Shown: positions 18,546 to 29,383, counted from the stretch's first letter. The stretch is DNA of 64,000 bases from Synechococcus sp. NOUM97013 (GCF_014279815.1 NZ_CP047941.1:1054001-1118000); one strand, 5' to 3'. Translations and numbers: made by a program. The notes: a model not told the origin generated them from the sequence alone.

Positions 18546-18589
18546 CTGCCTGTGGTCTGACCGGGCTCAGGCTTCTTCTCTCCACATCC

Positions 18590-19636
18590 ATGGTCTCTTC
18601 GACTCTTTCCTGGCCTCAGGCTCTGGAGCATCTGTTGAATGGAGGTGTGCTCAGCCCCAATGACGCTTCGGCGTTGATGGAGGCCTGGTTATCGGAAGAC
18701 CTCACACCCGTGCAGACCGGCGCGTTTCTGGCGGCCCTGAGGGCGCGGGGTGTGAATGGTGCTGAACTTGGGGCCATGGCCTCGGTGCTGCGCGCAGCCT
18801 GTCCTTTGCCGGGTGCGCGGCCCGATCTGCTGATGGTCGACACCTGTGGCACTGGTGGTGACGGTGCCGACACGTTCAATATTTCAACGGCTGTGGCCTT
18901 CACCGCCGCAGCATGCGGTGCCTATGTGGCCAAACATGGCAACCGCAGCGCGAGCGGCAAGGTGGGTTCAGCGGATGTGTTGGAAGGTCTGGGTCTCCAT
19001 CTCAAAGCTCCTGCGCAACAAGTGGTGGAGGCCCTGCCTGAGGCTGGTGTGACCTTTCTGTTTGCCCCTGCCTGGCACCCTGCTCTCGTGAGCCTGGCGC
19101 CTTTGCGTCGCAGTCTCGGCGTACGTACCGTCTTCAATCTGCTGGGTCCGCTCGTCAATCCCCTAAGGCCCAATGGCCAGGTGCTGGGTGTTGCGACGGA
19201 TGATCTGCTCGATCCCATGGCTGAAGCCCTCTGCGCGCTCGGCCAGAAGCGCGCCGTGGTAGTGCATGGAGCGGGCGGTTTGGATGAAGCTTCCCTTGCT
19301 GGCCCCAATCCGGTGCGCATTCTTGAGGATGGGGTCATTCGCAGTGAGATGCTTTCGCCTGCCGATCTCGGGCTTGAGGAGGCTCCTCTCGAGGCTTTGC
19401 GAGGAGGTGATCTCGCCTGCAATCAGGCCATCCTCAGTGATCTGCTTCAGGGCCGTGGCACCAAGGCGCAGTCTGAAGTGGTGGCTTTCAACACCGCACT
19501 CGTGCTCTGGGTCGCCGGTGTCGAGATGGATCTCAAAGCCGGAGCTCAGCAGGCGCTGTTGGTGCTGCGAGATGGCTTGGCCTGGGATCGCCTTCAGCGT
19601 TTGAGCAAGGCCCTGACCCCCGCCGAGGGAGGATGA
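18590..19636 (+). CDS. trpD: Anthranilate phosphoribosyltransferase
   Basis: Transfers phosphoribosyl from PRPP to anthranilate in tryptophan biosynthesis. A 348-residue enzyme with the PRPP loop [15 protein letters not shown] (about 86-100), [18 protein letters not shown] and the second metal-site region. Normal length. It heads a + strand run with carA, but no other trp gene is nearby, as is usual in cyanobacteria where trp genes are scattered. Possible attenuation by the terminator at 18515-18545. Confidence 0.95.
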   Translation: MVSSTLSWPQALEHLLNGGVLSPNDASALMEAWLSEDLTPVQTGAFLAALRARGVNGAELGAMASVLRAACPLPGARPDLLMVDTCGTGGDGADTFNISTAVAFTAAACGAYVAKHGNRSASGKVGSADVLEGLGLHLKAPAQQVVEALPEAGVTFLFAPAWHPALVSLAPLRRSLGVRTVFNLLGPLVNPLRPNGQVLGVATDDLLDPMAEALCALGQKRAVVVHGAGGLDEASLAGPNPVRILEDGVIRSEMLSPADLGLEEAPLEALRGGDLACNQAILSDLLQGRGTKAQSEVVAFNTALVLWVAGVEMDLKAGAQQALLVLRDGLAWDRLQRLSKALTPAEGG

Positions 19637-19670
19637 GCACACGAGCGTTGCTGAAGGGACCGGTCTGCTC

Positions 19671-20816
19671 ATGACTGCTGCTGCATCCAGGGAGCCGGCG
19701 TTGCTGGTGTTGTCCGATGGAACGGTGTTTACGGGGCTGGCGTGTGGAGCCCCTGGCAGCGTGGTGGGAGAGGTCGTTTTCAACACGGGAATGACCGGAT
19801 ATCAGGAGGTGATGACCGATCCCAGTTATTCGGGGCAACTGGTCACTTTCACCTACCCCGAGCTGGGCAACACCGGTGTCAATCCGGACGATCAGGAAGC
19901 TGACAAGCCCCATGCCAAAGGGCTGATCGCGCGTCAGATGGCTCCCTTGGCCAGCAATTGGCGCTCTCAGCAAAGTCTTCAGGACTGGTTGGCGGGCCAT
20001 GGCGTGATCGGCATTCATGGCATCGACACGCGTGCTCTGGTCCGCCATCTGCGCGAGACCGGTGCCATGAATGGCGTGATCAGTTCCGATGGTCGCTCAC
20101 CAGCAGAGCTGCTGGAGCAAGTGCGGTCGGCTCCGTCGATGGAAGGCCTGAACCTGGCTGACAAGGTCACGACCTCTGAGCCCTATTCCTGCAGTGAGCC
20201 CTGCGCTGTGGATTTTGACCGGCGTCTTCAGAGCGGGAGACCCCAGGATCCCTACCGCGTGGTGGCCATCGATTTCGGAATCAAGCGCGCGATTCTTGAT
20301 CGCCTGGTCGGTCACGGTTGCTCGGTGATTGTTCTGCCGGCATCAACAGACCTTGACACGGTGTTGTCCCATCAGCCCGAGGGCGTGTTCCTCTCCAATG
20401 GGCCTGGAGATCCTGCAGCGGTCACCCATGGCATCGAGCTGGCCAAAGGGCTGTTGCAGCAGCAGAATCTACCGCTGTTTGGAATCTGCCTTGGCCATCA
20501 GATCCTCGGACTGGCGATGGGGGGATCCACCTTCAAGCTGGGCTACGGACATCGAGGCCTCAACCACCCTTGCGGAACCACAGGACAGGTGGAAATCACC
20601 AGCCAGAACCATGGCTTTGCCTTGGATGCGGCGACCCTGCCGGCCGACACAATCGAGGTCACGCATCTCAATCTCAATGACCGCACCGTTGCTGCGATGG
20701 CCCATCGCAGCCAGCCGATCTTTGGCGTTCAGTACCACCCCGAAGCCAGTCCTGGCCCCCACGATGCTGACCATCATTTCGCCAGGTTCGTTGCACTGAT
20801 GTCAGATCGCCGCTGA
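19671..20816 (+). CDS. carA: Carbamoyl-phosphate synthase small (glutaminase) subunit
   Basis: Supplies ammonia from glutamine to the CarB subunit for carbamoyl phosphate synthesis (arginine and pyrimidine pathways). A 381-residue protein: N-terminal small-subunit domain with [11 protein letters not shown], then a class I glutaminase with nucleophile C273 in FGICLGHQ and H356/E358 in [10 protein letters not shown]. carB is not in the window. Confidence 0.96.
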   Translation: MTAAASREPALLVLSDGTVFTGLACGAPGSVVGEVVFNTGMTGYQEVMTDPSYSGQLVTFTYPELGNTGVNPDDQEADKPHAKGLIARQMAPLASNWRSQQSLQDWLAGHGVIGIHGIDTRALVRHLRETGAMNGVISSDGRSPAELLEQVRSAPSMEGLNLADKVTTSEPYSCSEPCAVDFDRRLQSGRPQDPYRVVAIDFGIKRAILDRLVGHGCSVIVLPASTDLDTVLSHQPEGVFLSNGPGDPAAVTHGIELAKGLLQQQNLPLFGICLGHQILGLAMGGSTFKLGYGHRGLNHPCGTTGQVEITSQNHGFALDAATLPADTIEVTHLNLNDRTVAAMAHRSQPIFGVQYHPEASPGPHDADHHFARFVALMSDRR

Positions 20817-20946
20817 ACCGTGGTGCGAGGGGTGCAGCATCACTACACTTCGCACGACGCAAAGCGGGAGGTTTGGTCCCATCACTGAACTGCAGCGACT
20901 AACGGTTTCGCTCCGGGGCGGCTTTGAGCAGCAGGATTCCTGTCTG

Positions 20947-21246
20947 GTGTTTCATTTCACCGGTCAGTTGGATGCTTACTCCGAAAAGCAGTTCATCAGT
21001 TATGTAGGAGACGTTCTCAAGACGAACGCCTCACCGGCAGTGTTTGATCTCAGCAAGATCGACTTCCTTGATTCCTCCGGGCTTGGTGCACTGGTTCAGC
21101 TCGCCAAACAGTGCAAAGACGCCAAGCGCAGTTTCGTCGTCGTTGGCAATGCCCGCGTGCCCCAGACTGTGAAGCTGGTGCGTCTCGAGGGCTTCCTGCA
21201 TCTGGTGAACGATTTGGAATCCGCTTTCACTCAACTGGCTGCTTGA
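20947..21246 (+). CDS. STAS-domain anti-sigma factor antagonist (SpoIIAA/RsbV-like)
   Basis: A 99-residue STAS protein from a GTG start. The phosphorylation-site loop reads KIDFLDSSGLGALVQL, so a partner serine kinase/anti-sigma factor is likely; an RsbW-like ATPase lies at 58357-58818. The same frame stays open upstream and encodes TELQRLTVSLRGGFEQQDSCL, which looks like the missing first STAS strand. No ATG, GTG or TTG exists there, but an ATC at 20881 sits about 10 bases after GGGAG. The natural protein may therefore begin at 20881 (121 residues) with a non-canonical start. Confidence 0.85.
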   Translation: MFHFTGQLDAYSEKQFISYVGDVLKTNASPAVFDLSKIDFLDSSGLGALVQLAKQCKDAKRSFVVVGNARVPQTVKLVRLEGFLHLVNDLESAFTQLAA

Positions 21247-21653
21247 CCGACTGGATCCGGCTGCAGCACTCCCTTCCTGCAGGAGCGACCGATCTGGGGC
21301 CGCTCCAGCTTGCCTGGCTTGGAGATGCCGTTTGGGAGCTGCATCAACGTCTTCGACACTGCCGTCAGGCGGGAAGATCCAAAGATCTTCACCGTGCGGT
21401 GGTCTCGGAAGTTCGCGCCGATGCACAAGCGGCAGCGCTACAGCGTTTGGAGCCCTGGCTGACGGACGAGGAAAGAGATTTGGTCCGTCGAGGACGCAAT
21501 CGTGCCGGTCGTGGTCCTCGCGGCGGTGACCCTGCGGCCTATGGCAAGGCCACGGGATTTGAGACAATGGTGGGCTGGCTCTTTTTGCAGAATCCAGCGC
21601 GGCTTGCCCAGCTACTGGATCGACTCGAGGAGACCGAATCAGCCCTGTCATAA
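21243..21653 (+). CDS. mrnC: Mini-ribonuclease III (MrnC-like)
   Basis: A 136-residue RNase III catalytic domain without a double-stranded RNA-binding domain. Landmarks are LAWLGDAVWELHQR (signature with catalytic Asp/Glu), RGRNRAGRGPRG and YGKATGFETMVGWLFL. Mini-III matures 23S rRNA ends in Gram-positive bacteria, and cyanobacteria carry one or two such homologues. No ATG precedes the conserved region; TTG at 21243 overlaps the STAS stop (TTGA), favouring translational coupling. Confidence 0.85.
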   Translation: MTDWIRLQHSLPAGATDLGPLQLAWLGDAVWELHQRLRHCRQAGRSKDLHRAVVSEVRADAQAAALQRLEPWLTDEERDLVRRGRNRAGRGPRGGDPAAYGKATGFETMVGWLFLQNPARLAQLLDRLEETESALS

Positions 21654-21664
21654 CCATCGATCTC

Positions 21665-23203
21665 ATGAGCTCCCGTTTCGACCGCCGCCCACCACGTCCT
21701 TCTCGCGGTGGTGACTCAGGAGGTGGACGTCCGTCCCGTGGAGGGCCGCGTGGTCGGCGTCCGCGTCCAGAAGGTGGTTCTTCCTACGGACGTCGGCGTG
21801 ATGGTGAAGACGGGGGTGGCGAGTCCTCCTGGCGAGGCTCCCGCGATGGCGGTGAGTTCCGCGGACGCCCTGCATCCCGTGGTGGGTCATTTCGAGGTTC
21901 CTCCCGCGACAGCGGCAGGCCGATGGTCCGTGGTGATCGCCGCGAGCGTCGTTTCGATGAGCGCTCAGGTGGAGACCGTCGCTTTGAATCTCGCCGCTTC
22001 GATGAGCGCCGTTCTGATGACAGGCGCTCTGATGAACGCCGTTTCGACGATCGCCGGTCCGGGGACCGTCGTTCTGGAGATCGCCGTTTTGATGAACGCC
22101 GCTCAGAGGATCGCCGGTTTGGTGATCGGCGCCCGGGTGGCCGTCGTTTCTCGGATGGAGAAGGCCGCGTCATGCGGTCAGGTCGATCGGAACGAGCTGA
22201 CCAGCGTTTTGATGAACAACCCCGTGGTGAGGCCAGTGCGCATGGTTCCGAGGGTGTAGCCGATGATCTGCTTTGGGGACGTCACGCCACCCAGGCAGCA
22301 TTGGAGGCCGGACGGCCCATCCATCGCATCTGGTGCACCAGTGAGATGCGAAGCGCTCCAAAGTTCATGGCGTTACTGCGGGATGCGAAAGCCTCTGGCG
22401 TCCTGGTGGAGGAAGTCACTTGGGCGCGTCTGGCTCAGATGACCGGTGGTGCGGTGCACCAGGGCATTGCCCTGCAAACGGCTGCGGCCGACACCCTGAA
22501 CCTGGAGGATCTTGTGGAGGGCTGCGCTGCGTTGCAGGAAGCGCCTCTGCTGCTCGCTCTCGACGGTCTCACGGACCCCCATAACCTCGGGGCGATCGTT
22601 CGTTCCGCTGAAGCGCTTGGCGCCCATGGCGTGGTGTTGCCGCAGCGGCGCAGTGCGGGTCTGACCGGTTCAGTGGCCAAGGTGGCTGCGGGCGCCTTGG
22701 AACATCTTCCTGTGGCTCGCGTCGTCAATCTCAACCGGTCGTTGGAGACCTTGAAGGATGCCGGCTACCGGGTGATCGGTCTGGCTGAAGAAGGGGATCA
22801 GACCCTGGAGGAGGTGGATCTTGACGGTCCGTTAGTCGTGGTCACTGGCTCCGAGGGCCAAGGACTGTCGATGCTGACCCGACGCCATTGCGATCAGTTG
22901 ATTCGGATCCCTCTTCGCGGTGTGACCCCGAGCCTGAATGCCTCGGTTGCCACTGCGCTCTGTCTGTATGAGGTGGCGCGTCGGGGTTGGATGAAAGGTC
23001 TGTCGGGCCAGAACCCCTCACCTCCGATTGTTCGCCCGCAGCTGTCTGTGGCCCATCTGCAGTCCCCAGAAGCGCCAGAGGCCAAGGCGGATGATGCGCA
23101 GACTCAGCCGGAGGTGGCCGACCCAGATCCAGGTGTGGACCTGCAGATGGAACGCCCCGCCGAAGCGGTGTCCACCACCTTTGACGGCAGCATTGATCTC
23201 TAG
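21665..23203 (+). CDS. rlmB: TrmH/RlmB-family 23S rRNA (guanosine-2'-O-)methyltransferase with Arg/Asp-rich N-terminus
   Basis: A 512-residue SPOUT methyltransferase. The C-terminal part (about 195-450) has the substrate-binding domain (LLWGRHATQAALEAG) and SPOUT motifs ALDGLTDPHNLGAIVRSAEA, VVTGSEGQGLS and IPLRGVTPSLNASVA, typical of group 3 TrmH/RlmB enzymes that 2'-O-methylate 23S rRNA. The first 190 residues are a Gly/Arg-rich segment followed by a repeat array of RRFDERRSDDR type. A further 65-residue acidic/Pro tail follows the methylase. It is 11 bases after mini-RNase III, so two rRNA-processing genes are paired. Confidence 0.9.
   Translation: MSSRFDRRPPRPSRGGDSGGGRPSRGGPRGRRPRPEGGSSYGRRRDGEDGGGESSWRGSRDGGEFRGRPASRGGSFRGSSRDSGRPMVRGDRRERRFDERSGGDRRFESRRFDERRSDDRRSDERRFDDRRSGDRRSGDRRFDERRSEDRRFGDRRPGGRRFSDGEGRVMRSGRSERADQRFDEQPRGEASAHGSEGVADDLLWGRHATQAALEAGRPIHRIWCTSEMRSAPKFMALLRDAKASGVLVEEVTWARLAQMTGGAVHQGIALQTAAADTLNLEDLVEGCAALQEAPLLLALDGLTDPHNLGAIVRSAEALGAHGVVLPQRRSAGLTGSVAKVAAGALEHLPVARVVNLNRSLETLKDAGYRVIGLAEEGDQTLEEVDLDGPLVVVTGSEGQGLSMLTRRHCDQLIRIPLRGVTPSLNASVATALCLYEVARRGWMKGLSGQNPSPPIVRPQLSVAHLQSPEAPEAKADDAQTQPEVADPDPGVDLQMERPAEAVSTTFDGSIDL
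21937..22160 (+). repeat. Degenerate tandem repeat encoding RR(F/S)(D/G)(E/D) units
   Basis: About 14 units of roughly 12-15 bases (CGTCGTTTCGATGAGCGCC-like) within the N-terminal region of the methyltransferase, giving residues about 92-165 as DRRFDERRSDDRRSDERR-like sequence. Both strands stay open through it, which produces a spurious antisense Arg/Ser frame. Confidence 0.85.
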
Positions 23204-23305
23204 CGACCGCTGCTGATCATGACCACGGTCTCTGACGAGCGTTGGTTGGCCCGCTACCGCCAACGCTGAATCAAGGCACAATGTCGAAGTCTTCACTGCT
23301 CCGAC

Positions 23306-23551
23306 ATGAGCCCGCTGACTCGACCGATGCGCTCGCTTGCCAACGGTCTCGGACTCGCTTGGTGGGCTCGGGTTCAGACCCAAAGCCCCGATGTCACGTA
23401 CTGGTTTGGTCCCTTCGTGCGGCGCTCCACCCTTGAACGAGAGCTCTCCCCCTTCCTGGACGATCTCAAATCGGAAGCTCCTGGATCGTTGGAGCACTCC
23501 GTGCTGCGCTGCCGACGCAGTGAGCCCTTCACCATCGAATCAGCATCCTGA
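23306..23551 (+). CDS. DUF1816 domain protein
   Basis: An 81-residue protein matching the cyanobacterial DUF1816 family: GLAWWARVQTQSPDVTYWFGPFVRRSTLERELSPF is its hallmark block. Homologues occur alone or attached to CpcD-like and other phycobilisome-linker-related proteins; function is unknown. Start at ATG 23306. Confidence 0.85.
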   Translation: MSPLTRPMRSLANGLGLAWWARVQTQSPDVTYWFGPFVRRSTLERELSPFLDDLKSEAPGSLEHSVLRCRRSEPFTIESAS

Positions 23552-23627
23552 TGGGTGCTGATGGCTGGCAGCTGGCTGATTGCTTGCACCTGGCTGATAG
23601 CGTCGCATCTGCACGAAAGTCCTGACC

Positions 23628-25091
23628 ATGGCGATCGCCGAATGGCGTCAGCAACTGGCAAACGGTGAGGTGTCCGCTCGCGAACTCACCGACCATCACC
23701 TGGCCAGGATCGAGGCGGTCGATCCCAGTCTCCATGCCTTTCTGGAGGTCACAGCTGAGCGTGCCCGTGCTGATGCTGATCGCATTGATGAAGCGCGTTG
23801 TGCTGGCGAAGAGCTGCCGCCCCTCGCTGGGGTTCCTCTCGCGATCAAGGACAATCTCTGCACCAAAGGGGTCCGCACCACCTGCTCCAGCCACATGCTT
23901 GAGCACTTTGTTCCTCCCTATGAGTCAACGGTGACCAACCGGCTCTGGGCATCTGGAGCTGTTTTGCTCGGTAAGACCAATCTCGATGAATTCGCCATGG
24001 GCGGATCCACAGAGACTTCGGCGTTCGGACCGACAGCCAATCCTTGGAACACCGACCATGTGCCAGGGGGTAGTTCCGGTGGCAGCGCGGCCGCAGTGGC
24101 GTCCGGTGAATGCTTGGCCTCGATTGGTTCCGACACCGGTGGTTCGATTCGTCAACCTGCGTCCTTCTGCGGTGTCGTGGGTCTGAAACCCACCTACGGA
24201 CGCGTCAGCCGTTACGGATTGGTGGCTTTTGCCAGTTCGCTTGATCAGGTGGGCCCGTTCACCTCGACCGTTGCTGATGCAGCGGAATTGCTGCAGGTGA
24301 TAGCCGGTGAGGATCCACGCGATTCCACTTGTCTCAAGGCTCCTGTTCCTGACTACAGCGCAGCACTGAACGCACCGATTGATGGATTGCGCGTCGGACT
24401 GGTTCGGGAATGTTTCGATCAGGAGGGTTTGGATCCTCAGGTGAAGGCATCGGTGCTGGCGGCTGCCGATCAGCTGCAGGCCTTGGGGGCTGAACTGGTC
24501 GACGTCTCATGTCCGCGGTTCAACGACGGCATTGCCACTTATTACGTGATTGCTCCGTCGGAGGCGTCCGCCAACCTTGCGCGTTACGACGGCGTCAAAT
24601 ATGGCTACAGGGCTGAGGATGCCGCTTCGCTCGCTGCAATGACGGCCAAAAGCCGTGCTGAGGGGTTTGGCAGCGAAGTGCAGCGACGGATTCTGATTGG
24701 CACCTATGCCCTGTCGGCCGGTTACGTGGACGCCTACTACAAGAAGGCGCAGCAGGTGCGCACCTTGATCCGCCGCGATTTCGACGCGGCCTTCCAAGGG
24801 GTGGACGTGCTGCTGACTCCCACGGCACCCGGCACGGCATTCCGCAATGGCTCCCATGCGGATGACCCGCTGGCGATGTATCTGGCGGATCTGCTGACGA
24901 TTCCTGCCAACCTGGCTGGCCTGCCTGCTATCAGCGTTCCTTGCGGCTTCGACAACGGAGGTCTGCCAATTGGTGTTCAGCTGATCGGCAATGTGTTGGA
25001 AGAGCCTCGTCTTCTTCAGGTGGCGCATCAGTACGAACTGTCGGCGTCTGTGATGAAGTCCCGGCCAGAGGCAGCTTTCGTGCCTGCCTAA
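23628..25091 (+). CDS. gatA: Glutamyl-tRNA(Gln) amidotransferase subunit A
   Basis: Amidase subunit of GatCAB, which generates ammonia for transamidation of Glu-tRNA(Gln). A 487-residue amidase-signature protein with the Ser-cisSer-Lys triad K74 (AIKDN), S149 (GGSSGGS) and S173 ([11 protein letters not shown]), at the family spacing. gatB and gatC are not adjacent. Next is dnaE, 86 bases downstream. Confidence 0.97.
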   Translation: MAIAEWRQQLANGEVSARELTDHHLARIEAVDPSLHAFLEVTAERARADADRIDEARCAGEELPPLAGVPLAIKDNLCTKGVRTTCSSHMLEHFVPPYESTVTNRLWASGAVLLGKTNLDEFAMGGSTETSAFGPTANPWNTDHVPGGSSGGSAAAVASGECLASIGSDTGGSIRQPASFCGVVGLKPTYGRVSRYGLVAFASSLDQVGPFTSTVADAAELLQVIAGEDPRDSTCLKAPVPDYSAALNAPIDGLRVGLVRECFDQEGLDPQVKASVLAAADQLQALGAELVDVSCPRFNDGIATYYVIAPSEASANLARYDGVKYGYRAEDAASLAAMTAKSRAEGFGSEVQRRILIGTYALSAGYVDAYYKKAQQVRTLIRRDFDAAFQGVDVLLTPTAPGTAFRNGSHADDPLAMYLADLLTIPANLAGLPAISVPCGFDNGGLPIGVQLIGNVLEEPRLLQVAHQYELSASVMKSRPEAAFVPA

Positions 25092-25177
25092 GGTCCTTTT
25101 TTGCTGCAAAACACTGCATCTGGTGTGGAGTGTCTGCTGTGACCGCTGCATCTTGCGCGGCGGCCTAGGCTGGTTCT

Positions 25178-28100
25178 ATGGCATTTGTTCCCCTTCACAA
25201 CCACAGCGACTACAGCCTGCTGGATGGTGCGTCTCAGCTGCCCCAGATGGTGGAGAGGGCAAAGGAGCTTGGAATGCCGGCTCTGGCCCTCACCGACCAC
25301 GGGGTGATGTACGGCGCTGTCGAGCTGCTGAAGCTGTGTAAGGGGACGGGAGTCAAGCCGATCATCGGCAATGAGATGTATGTCATCAATGGTTCGATTG
25401 ATGACCCTCAACCCAAGAAAGAGCGTCGCTACCACCTGGTGGTGCTGGCCAAGAATGCCGTCGGCTACCGCAATTTGGTCAAGCTCACCAGCATCAGTCA
25501 CCTTCGGGGGATGCGAGGCCGCGGCATTTTCTCGCGCGCCTGCATCGATAAACATCTCCTGCAGCAATACAGCGAAGGGCTGATCGTCGCCACCGCTTGT
25601 CTCGGTGGAGAAATCCCGCAGGCGATCATGCGGGAACGGCCCGATGTGGCCCGAGATGTGGCCCGTTGGTATCAGGAGGTATTCGGCGACGATTTCTATC
25701 TTGAGATTCAGGATCATGGATCTCCTGAAGATCGCATCGTCAATGTCGAGATCGTCAAGATCGCGCGTGAACTGGGGATCAAGGTGGTGGCCACCAACGA
25801 TGCCCACTACCTCACTCGCAATGACGTTGAGGCCCATGACGCGCTGCTCTGCGTGCTCACCGGAAAGCTGATCAGCGATGAGAAGCGTCTTCGCTACACG
25901 GGGACGGAATATCTCAAAACTGAAGAGGAGATGGGGCGCTTGTTTGCTGATCACCTCGAGCCGGATGTGGTTCAGGAGGCGATTGCCAACACGGTGGCTG
26001 TGGCCGAAAAAGTTGAGGACTACGACATCCTCGGCCGCTATCAGATGCCGCGTTTCCCGATCCCTGAAGGCCACACACCGGTCACCTATCTGCGCGAGGT
26101 GACGGAGCAGGGCCTTCGTGATCGCCTTGGTCTTTCATCGGCCGACAGCATTGACGAGGGCTATGCCGAGCGCATGGCTTATGAACTGCAGATCATGGAG
26201 CAGATGGGGTTTCCCACTTACTTCCTGGTGGTGTGGGACTACATCCGCTTCGCACGTGAACAGAACATTCCGGTTGGCCCTGGTCGTGGTTCCGCTGCCG
26301 GATCTCTTGTGGCGTATGCGCTGGGCATCACCAATATCGATCCGGTGAGTAACGGACTCCTGTTTGAGCGTTTTCTCAACCCAGAACGCAAGTCGATGCC
26401 TGATATCGACACCGACTTCTGCATTGAGCGTCGTGGTGAGGTGATCGACTACGTCACACGTCGCTACGGCGAAGAAAAGGTGGCGCAGATCATCACCTTC
26501 AACCGGATGACGTCGAAGGCGGTGTTGAAAGACGTGGCCCGGGTGCTCGACATTCCCTATGGCGATGCTGATCGCCTGGCCAAACTGATCCCAGTGGTGC
26601 GGGGCAAGCCGGCCAAGCTCAAGGCGATGATCGGGGATGAATCCCCAAACCCCGACTTCAAGGAGCGGTACGACAAAGACCCGATCGTGAAGCGTTGGGT
26701 GGATATGGCGATGCGCATCGAGGGCACCAATAAAACCTTCGGTGTTCACGCCGCTGGAGTGGTGATTGCTGCCGACCCTCTCGATGAACTGGTTCCTCTT
26801 CAGCGCAACAACGATGGCCAGGTGATCACGCAGTACTTCATGGAAGACGTGGAGTCGATGGGTCTGTTGAAGATGGATTTTCTGGGGTTGAAGAACCTCA
26901 CGATGATCGACAAGACTCTGGAGCTGGTGGAGCAGAGCAGCGGTGAACGCATCGACCCCGATCAGCTACCACCGCAGGATGAGGGCACCTTTGACTTACT
27001 GGCCCGCGGCGACCTTGAAGGGATTTTCCAGCTTGAATCCACGGGGATGCGACAGATCGTGCGTGATCTGAAGCCATCGTCGCTTGAAGATATTTCCTCG
27101 ATCCTGGCGCTCTACCGACCCGGTCCTCTGGATGCGGGGCTGATTCCCAAGTTCATCAACCGCAAGCACGGTCGTGAAGCCATTGACTTCGCCCACAGCA
27201 CTCTGGAACCAATCCTGAGCGAGACCTACGGGATCATGGTGTATCAGGAGCAGATCATGCGCATTGCACAGGATCTAGCCGGCTATTCCCTTGGAGAAGC
27301 TGATCTTCTCCGTCGTGCCATGGGAAAGAAAAAGGTGTCAGAGATGCAGAAGCATCGCGGCATCTTCGTGAAAGGTGCAACGGAACGCGGCGTGGATGAG
27401 AAGGTCGCCGATGAATTGTTTGACCAGATGGTGCTTTTCGCTGAGTACTGCTTCAACAAGAGCCACTCCACGGCTTATGGAGCAGTTACGTATCAGACGG
27501 CCTATCTGAAGGCGCATTATCCAGTCGCTTACATGGCGGCACTGCTCACCGTGAATGCAGGTGCCAGCGACAAAGTGCAGCGCTACATCTCGAACTGCAA
27601 TGCCATGGGTATCGAGGTGATGCCGCCCGATGTGAATGCTTCGGGAACGGACTTCACACCAGTGGACAACCGAATTCTGTTTGGCCTTTCGGCAGTCCGC
27701 AATTTGGGTGATGGGGCCATCCGGGCTCTGATCCGCTCCCGCCAATCCGATGGCGCGTTCCAGTCGCTGGCGGATTTGTGTGATCGTGTGCCCTCCAGTG
27801 TTGTCAATCGGCGCAGCCTGGAAGCTCTGATCCACTGTGGTGCTCTTGATGCCCTAGAGCCTCAGGCCAATCGGGCTCAGTTGATCGCGGATTTGGATCT
27901 GTTGATCGACTGGGCCGGATCCCGAGCCCGTGATCGCGCCAGTGGTCAGGGCAACCTCTTTGATCTGATGGCAGCCCCTGCCGATGATGCATCAGACGGC
28001 ACGACCGATCTGAGTTTGGCTCCGAAGGCCGCTCCGGTGAAGGACTATCACCCCAGTGAAAAGCTGAAGCTGGAAAAAGATTTGGTGGGCTTTTACCTGT

Positions 28101-28699
28101 CTGATCATCCGCTCAAACAACTCACGGCACCGGCTCGGTTGTTGGCGCCCATCGGTTTGGGAAGCCTGGAAGAGCAGGCCGATAAAGCCAAGGTGAGTGC
28201 GATTGCCATGGTGAGTGAGATGCGTCAGGTCACCACGCGCAAGGGCGACCGGATGGCGATTCTTCAGCTCGAGGATCTCACCGGTTCCTGTGAGGCGGTG
28301 GTGTTCCCCAAGAGTTACGCGCGTCTCGCTGATCATCTGATGGCTGAGGCACGTCTGCTGATCTGGGCGGCGGTGGACCGTCGCGATGAACGCGTGCAAT
28401 TGATCGTGGATGACTGCCGGGCCATCGACGACCTGCGCCTTCTGCTCGTCGAGCTCGACCCTGATCAGGCTTGTGATGTGGCGGTTCAGCACAAGCTGAG
28501 GGAATGTCTCCATGCCCATCGACCCGATCAGGACGAGCTGGGTGTCAGGGTGCCTGTGGTTGCCGCCGTGCGTCGGGGTCCAGAGGTGAAATATGTCCGC
28601 CTTGGCCCACAGTTCTGTGTGAAGGATGTGGTGGCTGCGCGCAAACACCTGCAAGACAGCTCTTTCAACGTCAGCTGCAGTGATCCGTTGCTGAATTAA
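25178..28699 (+). CDS. dnaE: DNA polymerase III alpha subunit, unsplit
   Basis: The replicative polymerase, 1173 residues. An N-terminal PHP domain ([21 protein letters not shown]) is followed by the Pol3 palm with catalytic D409/D411 in PDIDTDF and D567 in [10 protein letters not shown], then the HhH and OB domains ([20 protein letters not shown]). In many cyanobacteria dnaE is split by a trans-splicing intein between FAEY and CFNKSHS; here the junction is continuous (C758) with no intein. Full family length. Confidence 0.98.
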   Translation: MAFVPLHNHSDYSLLDGASQLPQMVERAKELGMPALALTDHGVMYGAVELLKLCKGTGVKPIIGNEMYVINGSIDDPQPKKERRYHLVVLAKNAVGYRNLVKLTSISHLRGMRGRGIFSRACIDKHLLQQYSEGLIVATACLGGEIPQAIMRERPDVARDVARWYQEVFGDDFYLEIQDHGSPEDRIVNVEIVKIARELGIKVVATNDAHYLTRNDVEAHDALLCVLTGKLISDEKRLRYTGTEYLKTEEEMGRLFADHLEPDVVQEAIANTVAVAEKVEDYDILGRYQMPRFPIPEGHTPVTYLREVTEQGLRDRLGLSSADSIDEGYAERMAYELQIMEQMGFPTYFLVVWDYIRFAREQNIPVGPGRGSAAGSLVAYALGITNIDPVSNGLLFERFLNPERKSMPDIDTDFCIERRGEVIDYVTRRYGEEKVAQIITFNRMTSKAVLKDVARVLDIPYGDADRLAKLIPVVRGKPAKLKAMIGDESPNPDFKERYDKDPIVKRWVDMAMRIEGTNKTFGVHAAGVVIAADPLDELVPLQRNNDGQVITQYFMEDVESMGLLKMDFLGLKNLTMIDKTLELVEQSSGERIDPDQLPPQDEGTFDLLARGDLEGIFQLESTGMRQIVRDLKPSSLEDISSILALYRPGPLDAGLIPKFINRKHGREAIDFAHSTLEPILSETYGIMVYQEQIMRIAQDLAGYSLGEADLLRRAMGKKKVSEMQKHRGIFVKGATERGVDEKVADELFDQMVLFAEYCFNKSHSTAYGAVTYQTAYLKAHYPVAYMAALLTVNAGASDKVQRYISNCNAMGIEVMPPDVNASGTDFTPVDNRILFGLSAVRNLGDGAIRALIRSRQSDGAFQSLADLCDRVPSSVVNRRSLEALIHCGALDALEPQANRAQLIADLDLLIDWAGSRARDRASGQGNLFDLMAAPADDASDGTTDLSLAPKAAPVKDYHPSEKLKLEKDLVGFYLSDHPLKQLTAPARLLAPIGLGSLEEQADKAKVSAIAMVSEMRQVTTRKGDRMAILQLEDLTGSCEAVVFPKSYARLADHLMAEARLLIWAAVDRRDERVQLIVDDCRAIDDLRLLLVELDPDQACDVAVQHKLRECLHAHRPDQDELGVRVPVVAAVRRGPEVKYVRLGPQFCVKDVVAARKHLQDSSFNVSCSDPLLN

Positions 28700-28709
28700 A
28701 CCGGAACAC

Positions 28710-29087
28710 TCAACTCTGTTTCTTCGCTTTGATCGAGCTGCGCAGGCGTTGAAGGTTTGGTTTCAGGTGTTCCAGTCCCAGTAGGCTTCCAGGCTGGGGT
28801 TCCCAGCTGGCGGAGAGCACGCCATAGCTGAGACCGATCAGTCCAAGCAGAAAAAAGAAACCGGAGGCCACCAGCGTGATCCCTGGCGGTATATCGAGAA
28901 TGCCTCGACTGACCAGTAGGTAACTGATCACAAAAACGGCCATCCCCAGCACGGAGGGGACCCCGGTGGAGATGGCGACGCGACGTGCCATACGGTCCGC
29001 AACCTCGCGGGGAATTCCTTGACTCCCACCGGAGGGTGAGGCCGAACGTCGCGGTTCGAAAGGGAGCGGATCGCGTCGTTCAGCCAT
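28710..29087 (-). CDS. PAM68-like protein (DUF3464), photosystem II assembly factor
   Basis: A 125-residue thylakoid protein. A polar N-terminus is followed by two membrane helices (about 43-63, VPSVLGMAVFVISYLLV, and 71-93, LVASGFFFLLGLIGLSYGVL). The WEPQPGSLLGLEHLKPN segment after the second helix is typical of the PAM68 family, whose plant and Synechocystis members help assemble CP47 into photosystem II. It is convergent with dnaE at 10 bases and upstream of nothing on its strand; rpsO lies 26 bases before it and may share a transcript. Confidence 0.85.
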   Translation of the reverse strand: MAERRDPLPFEPRRSASPSGGSQGIPREVADRMARRVAISTGVPSVLGMAVFVISYLLVSRGILDIPPGITLVASGFFFLLGLIGLSYGVLSASWEPQPGSLLGLEHLKPNLQRLRSSIKAKKQS

Positions 29088-29113
29088 GGATCGTGAAAAC
29101 TGCCGGGTGCGGC

Positions 29114-29383
29114 TCAGCCGCGGATACCCAGTTTGGCGATCAGGCTGGTGTACCGCTGCTCGCTCTTGCCACGCACGTAGCTGAGAAGGCGCTTGCGTCG
29201 GCCGATCATCTTCAGCAGACCCTGACGGGAGGAATAGTCGTGGATGTTCTGCTGCAGGTGGCTGCTGAGCTTCGAGATGCGCTCGCTCAACATCGCCACT
29301 TGAACCTCTGCCGATCCTGTGTCGGTGGCGTGGGTTTGGTGCGTGTTGATCAGCTGCTGCTTTTCAGTGGTATCGAGCGACAT
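29114..29383 (-). CDS. rpsO: 30S ribosomal protein S15
   Basis: An 89-residue S15 with the conserved [18 protein letters not shown] and [16 protein letters not shown] blocks, binding the central domain of 16S rRNA. The ATG at 29383 ([11 protein letters not shown]) is the family start; an upstream in-frame ATG at 29410 is less likely. Confidence 0.97.
   Translation of the reverse strand: MSLDTTEKQQLINTHQTHATDTGSAEVQVAMLSERISKLSSHLQQNIHDYSSRQGLLKMIGRRKRLLSYVRGKSEQRYTSLIAKLGIRG

Noticed and set aside
17796-18560. 254-residue + strand frame opposite the ABC exporter
   Set aside because: Antisense shadow of a well-supported gene; His/Gln/Pro-rich with no family features.
21784-22173. Arg/Ser-rich frame on the minus strand opposite the methyltransferase
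   Set aside because: It is the mirror of the charged repeat array; composition is purely repetitive and it has no ribosome binding site.
25088-26074. 328-residue - strand frame opposite dnaE
   Set aside because: Lies antisense to the PHP domain of dnaE, which is unambiguously coding.
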